Shown: positions 51,202-59,473 of the stretch, piece by piece | Layout of the letters: every line of letters begins with the position of its first letter | Numbering within the stretch: position 1 is the first letter of the stretch | Origin: UBA4736 sp002404015 | Lineage (GTDB): Bacteria > Chloroflexota > Dormibacteria > Dormibacterales > Dormibacteraceae | Reading direction: 5' to 3' | Assembly (NCBI GenBank): GCA_036747295.1 | Contig: DAIOCN010000008.1 | Span: 36,161 to 100,160 of the forward strand | Length of the DNA: 64,000 nucleotides | Notes under the pieces: generated by a model | The model's input: only the letters and a program-made list of their open reading frames with translations | Told to the model about the DNA's origin: nothing | The model's database searches: none | Program-made: the position numbers and the translations under genes

Positions 51202-52233
51202 TCAGCCCCGAGGGCCGGCCTTAGCGGCCGGCTCCAGGGCCAGCTCTTCGGGGCTCTCGACGAGCAGCAGGCTGGGCGTCCCCTCCAGGCGTTCCGAGCG
51301 CTGGATCGACTGCGCCGAAGCCCGGATCCGGGCCGAAACCTGCTTGCCCTCCGTGTACGCGTTCGTCAGCATCGTGACGGCCCTCTGCAGCCGGTTCTCG
51401 AGCACACCCTCGAGCGCGTCGAGCTGGCGGTCGACGTCCATCAGGCAGGCCTGCAGGTTCTCCATGTCAACGCTGCGCGCGAACTGGAGGTGGAGCTGGT
51501 AGAGCGTGAGCAGGTAGGGCAGCGCCATCGAGAAGCCGACGATGATCACGTGCCGCCGGTGCGCCTCCGCGAAGGCCGCCCGGCAGAGCGCGTAGGCGCC
51601 GTCCGGAACCGCCGCCAGCGCGAACGGCGCCGTGGTGGCGGGGTCGATGTACTGGCTGACCTCGCGCACCCGCTTCTCGACCTCCCTCTCGATGCCCGCC
51701 GCCAGCTGGGCCCGGCGCGCCGCGTCGACCCCCGGCAGGTCGATCTCGGTCAAAGCGTTGCTGGATGTCCACTTGGAGTCGATCGGCAGCAACTTGCCGC
51801 CCGGGAGGCGCAGGCCGAACTCGCAGACCTTGCCTTTGACCCACACGTTTCGCTGCACCATGTCGGGCGGCAGGTGCTTGAGGGCCTCTTCGAGGATGTT
51901 CTCGCCGGCGGCGCCCCGGGTGGAGCTGCCCGCGATCACGGCTTCCAGCCGGCGCAGGCTCTGCCGGGCATCGTCTTCGACCTGTTGGCGTGCGGCCAGG
52001 GCGGAACGCACGCCCTCGACCATGGCCTGGGTCTGCGACAGCCCCTCCCGAACCTCCGCCACCGCCGCGACCTGGCTCTGGCCGCCCATGGACAGCTGCG
52101 TGCGGAGCTGCGCCAGCTCGCCGCCCTGGGTTTCGGCCCGCCTGCCGATGGTCGCGACCATGTACCCCACGACCGCCAAGCCGGCCAGGAGGCATACAAG
52201 GAGAAGGGCGAACAACAGTTCGAATACCAACAT
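51202..52233 (-). CDS. rmuC: RmuC-type DNA recombination protein
   Basis: A 343-residue protein with one N-terminal membrane helix (FALLLVCLLAGLAVVGYMVA), a coiled-coil region to about residue 95 and the RmuC nuclease-like core with GAAGENILEEALKHLP, LLPIDSKWTSSNALTEI and HVIIVGFSMALPYLLTL (seen as VIIVGFSMALPYL). RmuC limits inversion at short inverted repeats and influences genome stability. The IDSKW segment holds the PD-(D/E)XK-like residues. TAGACT lies six bases before the ATG. It is divergent from a dCMP deaminase. Confidence 0.9.
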   Translation of the reverse strand: MLVFELLFALLLVCLLAGLAVVGYMVATIGRRAETQGGELAQLRTQLSMGGQSQVAAVAEVREGLSQTQAMVEGVRSALAARQQVEDDARQSLRRLEAVIAGSSTRGAAGENILEEALKHLPPDMVQRNVWVKGKVCEFGLRLPGGKLLPIDSKWTSSNALTEIDLPGVDAARRAQLAAGIEREVEKRVREVSQYIDPATTAPFALAAVPDGAYALCRAAFAEAHRRHVIIVGFSMALPYLLTLYQLHLQFARSVDMENLQACLMDVDRQLDALEGVLENRLQRAVTMLTNAYTEGKQVSARIRASAQSIQRSERLEGTPSLLLVESPEELALEPAAKAGPRG

Positions 52234-52239
52234 GTGGGC

Positions 52240-52245
52240 AGTCTA
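52240..52245 (-). promoter_or_regulatory. -10 element of rmuC (leaderless)
   Basis: TAGACT lies six bases before the ATG on the minus strand. Confidence 0.5.
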
Positions 52246-52290
52246 CCCGCGGCCCGCCTGGTTGGCAAGCGACGTTAACATGGCTTCGTC

Positions 52291-52758
52291 ATGGACGCCG
52301 GGGACGCCTCGCAGCCCGATCGAATCCCGCTCGAGGAGGTCTACATGCGCATGGCGGAGGAGCTGGCCAAGCGCTCCACGTGCGCCCGCAACCAGGTCGG
52401 CAGCGTGATCGCCACCGGCGATCTGACCCAGGTCCTGGGCATCGGCTACAACGGCAACGCGCGGGGGCTGCCGAACGCCTGCGACAGCCCGGAGCCCGGG
52501 AAGTGCGGCTGCCTCCACTCAGAGGCGAACGCGTTGATCAAGGCCGGCGCCCAGACGCCGGGCAAGGTCATGTTCGTGACCGTGTCGCCCTGTGTCATGT
52601 GCGCGAAGATGATCGTCAACTCGAACGTGGCCAGGGTCTACTACCGGGACGCCTACCGCGACCCGGCCGGAGTGGAGGTCCTGGCCGCGGGGGGCGTCGC
52701 GACCGAGCGGTACGGCCGCTGGCGCGACAGCTGGCGCGACAGCTGGCGCGATCGCTAG
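52291..52758 (+). CDS. dCMP deaminase / cytidine-deaminase-like protein
   Basis: A 155-residue zinc deaminase. The active-site motif is CLHSEANALI (His and the catalytic Glu) with PCVMCAKMI as the two cysteine ligands. It probably deaminates dCMP to dUMP for thymidylate synthesis, close to nrdJ in function. CxxC and HxE spacing match deoxycytidylate deaminases. The C-terminus ends in a WRDS repeat made by a 12-bp tandem repeat. It converges on the frameshifted conserved gene, three bases away. Confidence 0.92.
   Translation: MDAGDASQPDRIPLEEVYMRMAEELAKRSTCARNQVGSVIATGDLTQVLGIGYNGNARGLPNACDSPEPGKCGCLHSEANALIKAGAQTPGKVMFVTVSPCVMCAKMIVNSNVARVYYRDAYRDPAGVEVLAAGGVATERYGRWRDSWRDSWRDR
52719..52754 (+). 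repeat. Three copies of a 12-bp tandem repeat
   Basis: CTGGCGCGACAG-type units repeat three times at the end of the deaminase gene, encoding WRDS, WRDS and WRDR. Confidence 0.75.
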
Positions 52759-52761
52759 CCG

Positions 52762-53177
52762 CTAGATCGCGCGCATCCGGTTGTTCTTGGGGTTGTGCTC
52801 GACCTCGGCCAGGCCCAGGGTCTCCAGCAGCGGCGGCAGGTACATCCCGAAACGCCCGCGCAGCCCCTTCTTGATGCCGTACCAACCCCCGACCGGGTTG
52901 TCCTCGGCCCGGCCCATGCCTCGACCGTCCCCGGCGCGGCCGGCTTCTGCTCGTCGGCGCTGCCGAGCGGCATCCAGTCGCCATGCTGCTTCAGCATCGC
53001 GTGCAGGTCCTCGATGCAGCGCAGGTGGTACCGGAGCTCGGTCTTCCCGACCATGCACACCAGGGCCGGCAGGTCCAGGCTCTCGTCGCGAAACATCTGG
53101 TATTCCGAGGAGCCGCTGGGGGTCTTCAGGTTCCAGGGCCGCTCCCGGGTACCGCTGCCCTCGCTGTCCTTTGCCAT
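52762..53177 (-). CDS. Conserved small protein (DUF6855-like), frameshifted
   Basis: Two frames together make one protein of about 138 residues. The first gives MAKDSEGSGTRERPWNLKTP, then SEYQMFRDE, LRYHLRCIEDLHAML and GDWMPLGSADEQKP up to VEAW. The second continues with GRAEDNPVGGWYGIKKGLRGRFGMY (seen as NPVGGWYGIKKGLRGRFG) to NPKNNRMRAI. The switch is near 52910, in CATGGGCC; one missing G restores the frame. I recall the domain from Chloroflexota-type genomes (DUF6855), but function is unknown. AAGGGGGG precedes the ATG. Confidence 0.65.
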
Positions 53178-53236
53178 TCGTGCCCCCCTTGACGATTCGA
53201 GCCCCGACGAAAACGCGGCCGAGTGTAACAGTTTGG

Positions 53237-53950
53237 TTACGGGCCGGACTGGGCTGATCTGGGCTCGTCCCCAACCACAGCCCAGCCGCCCCCGTCAGCC
53301 TGCACGATCCGCGGACGAACGGGCGGAGTCTCCCGACGGCGGCGTCGGAGGCGGGCCAGCAGGCGGCCCACGTCGCCTTCGCCCGCGACCGATTCCAGGA
53401 TCCGCCGGGTCGCGTGCACCATCATCGGGCCGCCCTCGGCCAGCGCCTCGTCGGGTGAGACCCAGATCAGCTCGTCGACCTCGCCAGCCTGCGGCAAGAC
53501 GGTCTGGCCCGCCGGCCGGCGGGCAACGAAGAAGCGGGTGTCGAAGCGCCTGCGCAGCCGCTCGGGCGTGATCCAGCGGGCCAGGAAGACCAGCCGGTCG
53601 AAGGCTGGGGTGAGCCCGCACTCGGCCAGCCCGGCCGGCCAGCTGAGGCCTCCCTCGACGGCCGAGCGCAGGTGCCGGCAGTCCGCCTCCGCGGCAAACC
53701 GCCCGGAACGGCGTCGCGCCAGGAGGATCCCGACCTCCTCGAACAGCTCGCGCGCCGCGGCCGAGCGAAGCGGGTCGTCGAAGTCGTCGTCCTCGGAATG
53801 GGCGCTGCCGCCCGGGAACACGTAAGCGGAGGGCGCGAACTCGGCCCCGCCCGGCCGCCGCATCATCAGCAGCCGCCAGGGATCCCGCCCCCGCGCGAGG
53901 AGGACGGAGGCCGAAGGGCGCGGCTCAACCGGCGGGCCGTCATTGAGCAT
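53237..53950 (-). CDS. NUDIX hydrolase
   Basis: A 237-residue NUDIX protein. The Nudix box is visible as GGSAHSEDDDF and then AAARELFEEVGI, which keeps the metal-binding Glu residues (RELFEEVG). The strands before it have SVLLARGRDPWRLLMMRR. A C-terminal extension of about 70 residues, Arg-rich, follows. Substrate unknown; nucleoside diphosphates linked to other groups are typical. It is upstream on the same strand as the DUF6855-like gene and may be its operon partner. Confidence 0.88.
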   Translation of the reverse strand: MLNDGPPVEPRPSASVLLARGRDPWRLLMMRRPGGAEFAPSAYVFPGGSAHSEDDDFDDPLRSAAARELFEEVGILLARRRSGRFAAEADCRHLRSAVEGGLSWPAGLAECGLTPAFDRLVFLARWITPERLRRRFDTRFFVARRPAGQTVLPQAGEVDELIWVSPDEALAEGGPMMVHATRRILESVAGEGDVGRLLARLRRRRRETPPVRPRIVQADGGGWAVVGDEPRSAQSGP

Positions 53951-54023
53951 CGCGGAGAGACCGGGCGGGATCGCGATCCGCCAAAGTCTATTCAGGTTCC
54001 AGGGTTCCCTAGGATTGCACCCT

Positions 54024-54757
54024 GTGGACTACGGCCTGGCGGGAAAGCTCGCCCTGGTGACCGGCGCGACCCGCGGCATTGGGCTGGCCATCGCCCGAGT
54101 CCTGGCCCGCGAGGGCGCCCAGGTTGCGGTCGTGGCCCGCACCGGGGCCGACGTCCGCCGGGTGGCCGAGGAGCTGGGCGGCGTCGGGATCGTCGCCGAC
54201 CTCACGACCGAGGCGGGCTGCGTCCCCGGGCGGGGGCGGTCGGGATCCTGGTCAACAACCTCGGCCTGCGGGCGGGCGGCAGCTGGGCCGACACCGGCGT
54301 CGCCGAGCTGGAGGCCGCGATGAACGGCAACCTCTACGCGGCGGCCCGCCTCAGCAAGGCGCTCCTGCCGGCCATGGAGCGGGCGGGCTGGGGCCGCATC
54401 GTCACGATCGGCTCACTCTTCGGGCGCGAGGCCGGGGGCGCCCCCGCCTACAACGCGGCCAAAGCGGCGGAGATCAGCTTCACGACCAGCCTGGGCCGGG
54501 AGGTCGCCGCCAAGGGCGTGACAGTCAACTGCGTGGCTCCGGGCGGCGTTCTCTTCGAGGGCGGGTCCTGGCACCGCCGCCGCGAGGCTGACCCCGAAGG
54601 GATCGCGGACTACGTTAGACGGGAGCTGCCGCTGGGCCGTTTCGGGACCCCCGAAGAGGTGGCCGAGGTGGTCGGATTCCTGTGCTCGGAAGCCGCCTCC
54701 TACGTGATCGGGGCCTGCTGGGCGTTGGATGGCGGCCAGGGCCGCTCGCTGCTGTGA
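54024..54757 (+). CDS. Short-chain dehydrogenase/reductase, frameshifted
   Basis: A GTG at 54024 starts the Rossmann half: KLALVTGATRGIGLAIARVL. Reading breaks near 54230, in CCCCGGGCGGGGG, and the second frame gives ILVNNLG, then NLYAAARLSKALLPAM, the catalytic Ser region TIGSLFGR, YNAAKAAE (Tyr-x-x-x-Lys, YNAAK) and a final SYVIGACWALDGGQG. One missing base in the G/C run would give a full SDR of about 244 residues. Function is an NAD(P)-dependent oxidoreductase of unknown substrate. TAGGAT lies eight bases before the GTG. Confidence 0.7.
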
Positions 54758-56544
54758 GCGAGCCGGCATTCACGACGCGGCCCGAGCTGCAAGGCACCTT
54801 CGGGATGGTGGCCTCGACGCACTGGATCGCCAGCGCGACCGGCATGGCCATCCTCGAGCGCGGCGGCAACGCCTTCGACGCGGCGGTCGCGGCCGGCTTC
54901 GTGCTGCAGGTCGTGGAGCCCCACCTCAACGGCCCGGGCGGGGACATGCCGGCGATCGTGTACGACGCCCGCCAGCAGCGGTCCTCCGTGGTCTGCGGGC
55001 AGGGCCCGGCGCCGGCCTCCGCCACCATCGAGCACTATCGGGGCCTGGGCCTCGACATGGTCCCCGGCACCGGGCTCCTCGCGGCCTGCGTACCAGGGGC
55101 GGTCGGCGGCTGGCTGCGGCTCCTGGAGGAGTTCGGCACGCTGCGGCTCCGTGACGTCCTGGAGTACGCGATCGGCTACGCCGAGGACGGCTACCCGCTG
55201 GTCTGGCGGATCACGGACACCATCGGGAAGGTGGAGCGCCTGTTCCGCGAGGAGTGGCTCGAGTCCGCGCGGATCTACCTGGCGGATGGCGTGCCCGCGC
55301 CCGGCACGATCTTCCGCAACCCCGCCCTGGCGGCGACCTACCGGCGGGTCCTGACGGAGGCCGAGGCGGCTTCGCCAGACCGCGAAGGCCAGATCGAGGC
55401 GGCTCGCCGGGCCTGGTACGAGGGTTTCGTGGCCGATGCCATCGACCGCTTCTGCCGCACCGCGGAGATCCTCGACGTCACCGGGCGCCGCCATGGCGGC
55501 CTGATCACCGGGCAGGACATGGCGGGCTGGAAGGCCGGTGTCGAGGCCCCGATCAGCTACGACTACCGCGACTGGCGCGTCCTTAAGTGCGGGCAGTGGA
55601 GCCAGGGTCCGGTCTTCCTCCAGCAGCTTTCCCTGCTCAAGGGTCTGGACGTGGCCGCCATGGACCCCTCGGGCGCCGACTTCATCCACACGGTTGTCGA
55701 GTGCGCCAAGCTCGCCTTCCTGGACCGCGAGGCCTGGTACGGCGATCCCCTCTTCACGCCAGACCTGGTCGCGGACCTCCTGGCGGAGGACTATGTCGAT
55801 CAGCGCCGCCGGCTGGTCGGCGCGACGGCCTCCCTGGAGCTCCGGCCGGGCTTCCCGGGCGGCCGGCCGCCCCGGCTCCCGCAGTATGGCCAGCCGCCCC
55901 TGAACGCGGACCTCTCGGGGCTCGGGGATCCGACCACCGGCGCGATGGGCGAGGTGAGGGGCGACACCTGCCACGTGGACATCGCCGACCGCTTCGGTAA
56001 CCTGGTCTCGGCGACGCCCAGTGGGGGCTGGCTGCAGAGCTCGCCTGTGGTGCCCGGCCTCGGCTTCGCATTGGGAACGCGCGCCCAGATCTTCACCCTG
56101 GACCCCGGCCTGCCCAACTCACTGGCGCCGGGCAAGCGGCCTCGGACGACCCTCAGCCCCTCGCTGGCGTTTCGCGGCGACGAGACCGGCCTCGCCTTCG
56201 GCACGCCGGGCGCCGATCAGCAGGACCAGTGGTCGCTCACCTTTTTCCTGCGGCTGGCCAATTTCGTGGACAACCTGCAGGAGCAGGTGGACGCGCCGAT
56301 GTTCCATACGGATTCCTTCCCGCGCTCCTTCTACCCCCACCACTGGCTCCCCGGCCGGCTGGTCCTGGAGGACCGGGTCTCACCGGACGTGGTCGCGGAG
56401 CTGCGCCGGCGCGGGCACGACGTCCAGCTGACCGGTCCCTGGACCCAGGGCCGCTTGAGCGCGGTCGCCAACGACCGGCCCGGCGGCCGGCTGCGCGCCG
56501 CGGCCAACCCCCGCCAGATGCAGGGCTACGCGATCGGGCGGTAG
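54754..56544 (+). CDS. Gamma-glutamyltransferase family protein
   Basis: A 596-residue Ntn-hydrolase-type protein. The nucleophile that follows self-cleavage is Thr405 in RGDTCHVDIADRFGN, and GNAFDAAVAAGFVLQVVEPH, GPGGDMPAIVYD and PGAVGGWLRLLEEFG mark the large subunit. It lacks a signal peptide, so it is probably cytoplasmic or not exported by Sec. Substrates may be glutathione-like or other gamma-glutamyl compounds; acylase relatives exist. GTG start overlapping the SDR stop by four bases, so the two are coupled. Confidence 0.88.
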   Translation: MSEPAFTTRPELQGTFGMVASTHWIASATGMAILERGGNAFDAAVAAGFVLQVVEPHLNGPGGDMPAIVYDARQQRSSVVCGQGPAPASATIEHYRGLGLDMVPGTGLLAACVPGAVGGWLRLLEEFGTLRLRDVLEYAIGYAEDGYPLVWRITDTIGKVERLFREEWLESARIYLADGVPAPGTIFRNPALAATYRRVLTEAEAASPDREGQIEAARRAWYEGFVADAIDRFCRTAEILDVTGRRHGGLITGQDMAGWKAGVEAPISYDYRDWRVLKCGQWSQGPVFLQQLSLLKGLDVAAMDPSGADFIHTVVECAKLAFLDREAWYGDPLFTPDLVADLLAEDYVDQRRRLVGATASLELRPGFPGGRPPRLPQYGQPPLNADLSGLGDPTTGAMGEVRGDTCHVDIADRFGNLVSATPSGGWLQSSPVVPGLGFALGTRAQIFTLDPGLPNSLAPGKRPRTTLSPSLAFRGDETGLAFGTPGADQQDQWSLTFFLRLANFVDNLQEQVDAPMFHTDSFPRSFYPHHWLPGRLVLEDRVSPDVVAELRRRGHDVQLTGPWTQGRLSAVANDRPGGRLRAAANPRQMQGYAIGR

Positions 56545-56660
56545 CCGGGCGCTGCGACTCCTTGCTCCGCCAGGCGGGCCGGTGTCGGCCCGGGCTGGGG
56601 CCGCCTCCACGCGGGCAGGTGAAACGACCGAGGCTGTTGGCGCATCTAATCAGTGCCAGC

Positions 56661-57197
56661 ATGACGACTGCCGTGACGACGATCGAGGTGGAATCGGACG
56701 CGAACCGACCGGATGCCTACGCGGACCGCCTCACCCTCCTGATCGATCCCGCCTTCCGGCTCGCCCAGGTCATGCTCGGCTCCCGCTCAGCAGCCGAGGA
56801 CGCGGTCCAGGAGGCTGCCCTGAAAGCCTGGCGCAAGAGAGCCCAGTTCCGGGGTGGCACTTCGAGCTACAGGGCCTGGTTTCTCACGATCGTCGCCAAC
56901 GAGTGCCGGATGGCGCGCCGCAATCGTTGGTGGTCCGTCGTACGGCTTGCCGAACCGCCCCGTGAGCTGAGCGCGTCACCGGAGGACAGGGTCCTGGCCG
57001 CGAGTGGCCTGCAAGAGGGGCTCCGAGGACTGGGTGCCGAGGACCGGCTGGCCCTCTACCTCTATCACTATCTGGACCTTCCGATCGAGGAGGTCGCGCG
57101 CGTCCTCCGGGTTTCCCCGGCGGGCGCCCGCACACGCATCCATCGCGCCGGCCGCCGATTCCGGGCGCAGCCGGCTGGCAGGGGGGCCGATCGATGA
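56661..57197 (+). CDS. ECF-type RNA polymerase sigma factor
   Basis: A 178-residue sigma factor. Region 2 is PAFRLAQVMLGSRSAAEDAV and the following EAALKAWRKRAQFRGG; region 4 has LGAEDRLALYLYHYLDLPIEEVA (seen as LPIEEVARVLRVS) and a helix-turn-helix end ARTRIHRAGRRFR. It redirects RNA polymerase to a small regulon. Start ATG at 56661; the longer frame upstream is antisense to nothing useful and lacks a signal. The ATGA overlap with the next gene points to a sigma/anti-sigma pair. Confidence 0.9.
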   Translation: MTTAVTTIEVESDANRPDAYADRLTLLIDPAFRLAQVMLGSRSAAEDAVQEAALKAWRKRAQFRGGTSSYRAWFLTIVANECRMARRNRWWSVVRLAEPPRELSASPEDRVLAASGLQEGLRGLGAEDRLALYLYHYLDLPIEEVARVLRVSPAGARTRIHRAGRRFRAQPAGRGADR

Positions 57198-57967
57198 GCC
57201 ACGACGACGACACCGATCTTCGGGAGGCTTTTGCGGCCGGGACGCGTCCCGCTCATCCAGCGCTCGCGGCACGCGTCCGGGCGGCGATCGTCAGCGACGC
57301 CGACTCGCCCCGCACCCGCGGCATGTGGATCGCCGGGGCGGCTGCGGCCGGACTGGGGGTGGTGGTCGTCGCGGCGCTACTGGCAGCCTCTCTGAGCCGG
57401 GGTCCCAGCCCGGTGACGAGGGTGGTGCCCGCGGTCTCGGCGAGCACGCTGCCGGCTGCCACGCCCAGCCCGGCCGCTAACGCCCAGCCGTCGCCCAGCC
57501 CGACCCCCGAAGCGACGCCGGCGGTCGCGTCGGTGCCGGCTGGGTTCACGTGCTCCTCCGCGGTGACCGGTGGCGGCGGCGCACAGGCCGCGGTCGCGGC
57601 CGTGCGCGTCGGGAGCCAGCAGGGCTTCGACCGCCTGGTCATCCAGTTCACCGGACCGGTTCCGAGCTACGAAGTCCGGACCCAGCCGACCTCGGGATTC
57701 GTCCACGACGCTAGCGGCGAGGAGGTGACGCTGCAGGGTTCGGCCGGGGTTTTGGTCCGGGTCCGCAACGCCACGCCGAGCGGCTCCTATAACGGCCCCA
57801 CGGACTATCGCCTGGGTGGTCCGGTGCTCGCTGAGGCCCGCCAGGTGGGCGACTTCGAGGGCGTGTTCAGCTGGGGGTTGGGCACCTCCGGACCGGCCTG
57901 CGTCCGGGTTACGGTCCTCAGCGGTCCGGATCGGCTGGTCGTCGACCTGGTCCGCTCGCCCGGTTAG
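57194..57967 (+). CDS. Probable anti-sigma factor with an AMIN-like extracellular domain
   Basis: A 257-residue protein. Residues 1-42 are cytoplasmic and acidic/basic mixed, then one membrane helix (WIAGAAAAGLGVVVVAALLA), a Ser/Pro/Thr linker and an outer domain with FDRLVIQFTGPVPSYEVR and VRVTVLSGPDRLVVDLV (seen as LVIQFTGPVPSYEV and PDRLVVDLV), which resembles AMIN-like domains that bind cell-wall polymers. No zinc-binding HxxxCxxC motif is seen in the cytoplasmic part, so inhibition of the sigma factor is inferred from position and topology. It overlaps the sigma stop. Confidence 0.72.
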   Translation: MSHDDDTDLREAFAAGTRPAHPALAARVRAAIVSDADSPRTRGMWIAGAAAAGLGVVVVAALLAASLSRGPSPVTRVVPAVSASTLPAATPSPAANAQPSPSPTPEATPAVASVPAGFTCSSAVTGGGGAQAAVAAVRVGSQQGFDRLVIQFTGPVPSYEVRTQPTSGFVHDASGEEVTLQGSAGVLVRVRNATPSGSYNGPTDYRLGGPVLAEARQVGDFEGVFSWGLGTSGPACVRVTVLSGPDRLVVDLVRSPG

Positions 57968-57982
57968 GCCGGAGCGAGCTGA

Positions 57983-59473
57983 CTAGGGACCGGCGGCCAG
58001 CGCGGTTCCGCCCCCCATGATGCCCAGGCCGAGGAGCAGGGAGGGGTACAGCCCGAGCAGGATCGCCAGCAGGCCCGAGATCCCGATCGCGACCAGCGGG
58101 CCAGGCTGGCTGGGGAGGCGCTCGGGCTGGACGACTGGCGTCCAGACGTGGACGACGACGCGCAGGTAGTAATACACGGAGACCGCGCTCATCAGGACCG
58201 CCAGCACCACCAGCCAGGTCCAGCCTGCGCTGACCGCGGCCGTGAACAGGAACAACTTCCCGAAGAATCCGGCCAGCGGCGGGAAGCCGGCCAGCGAGAG
58301 CATGAAGACGGTCATCAGGACGCCCATGAAGGGATGCCGGTACGCCAGCCCGTCCAGGTCCTCCATCCGGTCGGCCTCGCCTGCCTGCGTCGTCAGCGCC
58401 GACAGCACCGCGAACGCGCCGAAGTTCATAAAGAGGTACGCGAAGAGGTAGAACAGGACCGCGCCGATCCCCTGCTTGCCGCCCGCCAGCACCCCGACCA
58501 GGATGTACCCGGCCTGGGCGACGCCGGAGTAGGCCAGCAGGCGCTTGACGCTGTTCTGGACGATCGCCATCAGGTTGCCGACCACCATGCTGGAGGCCGC
58601 CACGAAGGCCAGCAGCCAGAGCCACTCTCCCGCGAGGTGGGGCAGACCGGCGGAGAAGACGCGGATGATCATCGCGAAGGCGGCCGCCTTCGTCCCGACC
58701 GACATGAACGCGGTCACTGGTGTCGGCGCGCCCTGGTACACGTCCGGCGTCCACATGTGGAAGGGCGCGGCCGAAACCTTGAAAGCGAAGCCGACGCCCA
58801 TCAGCAGGATGCCCAGGAGCAGCAGCGTGTTGCCCGCGCTCTCGACGGTCACCCGGCGCGCGATCTCGGGCAGCAGGGTGGACCCGGTCGCGCCGTACGT
58901 CAGCGCCATCCCGTAGAGCACGAAGGCGCTGGCGAAGCCCCCGACCAGCAGGTACTTGGCGCCCGCCTCCTGGGACGCCGTCGAGCTGCGTACGTAGCCG
59001 GAGGAGATGTAGAGCGCGATCGAGAGCAGCTCGAGGCCGAGGAAGACCGAGACCAGCGAGGTCGCGGAGGCCAGCACCATCATGCCGATCACCGCCGCCA
59101 GCGTCAGGATGTGGAACTCCGCCTCCAGGAGGCCCCGCCGGCGCAGGTAGGAGTGCGAGATGCCGATCGTGAGGATGCCGAGGACGGCGAAGAGGACCTC
59201 GAAGAAGAGAGCGAACTCGTCCCCGGTCGCAAAGCCGAAGTAGGCGCTGTGGCCGCCCCCCCCGAGCCAGAAGTTGACGGCCATGCCAAGCGCGACGAAC
59301 AGGCCGGTGGCGCAAGTCAGGGCGACGATCCGGCCACTCGCCGGCTCCGGGAGCAGCAGGTCGAGCACGATCGCGACCAGCAGCGTGACCGTCACCGCCG
59401 CGATCGGGGCGATCTGGCTGAGGTCGCTCCAGGCCTGGGCTGCCGAGTAGTCGATGCTCGCCGCCAGGATCAT
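57983..59473 (-). CDS. nuoN: NADH-quinone oxidoreductase subunit N
   Basis: A 496-residue membrane antiporter-like subunit of complex I with about fourteen helices. It has the conserved Lys-rich pump channel pieces FKVSAAPFHMWTPDVYQGAP and GTKAAAFAMIIRVF. The start overlaps the nuoM stop (ATGA). It is the last nuo gene; the anti-sigma gene converges on it with 15 bases between. Confidence 0.96.
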   Translation of the reverse strand: MILAASIDYSAAQAWSDLSQIAPIAAVTVTLLVAIVLDLLLPEPASGRIVALTCATGLFVALGMAVNFWLGGGGHSAYFGFATGDEFALFFEVLFAVLGILTIGISHSYLRRRGLLEAEFHILTLAAVIGMMVLASATSLVSVFLGLELLSIALYISSGYVRSSTASQEAGAKYLLVGGFASAFVLYGMALTYGATGSTLLPEIARRVTVESAGNTLLLLGILLMGVGFAFKVSAAPFHMWTPDVYQGAPTPVTAFMSVGTKAAAFAMIIRVFSAGLPHLAGEWLWLLAFVAASSMVVGNLMAIVQNSVKRLLAYSGVAQAGYILVGVLAGGKQGIGAVLFYLFAYLFMNFGAFAVLSALTTQAGEADRMEDLDGLAYRHPFMGVLMTVFMLSLAGFPPLAGFFGKLFLFTAAVSAGWTWLVVLAVLMSAVSVYYYLRVVVHVWTPVVQPERLPSQPGPLVAIGISGLLAILLGLYPSLLLGLGIMGGGTALAAGP

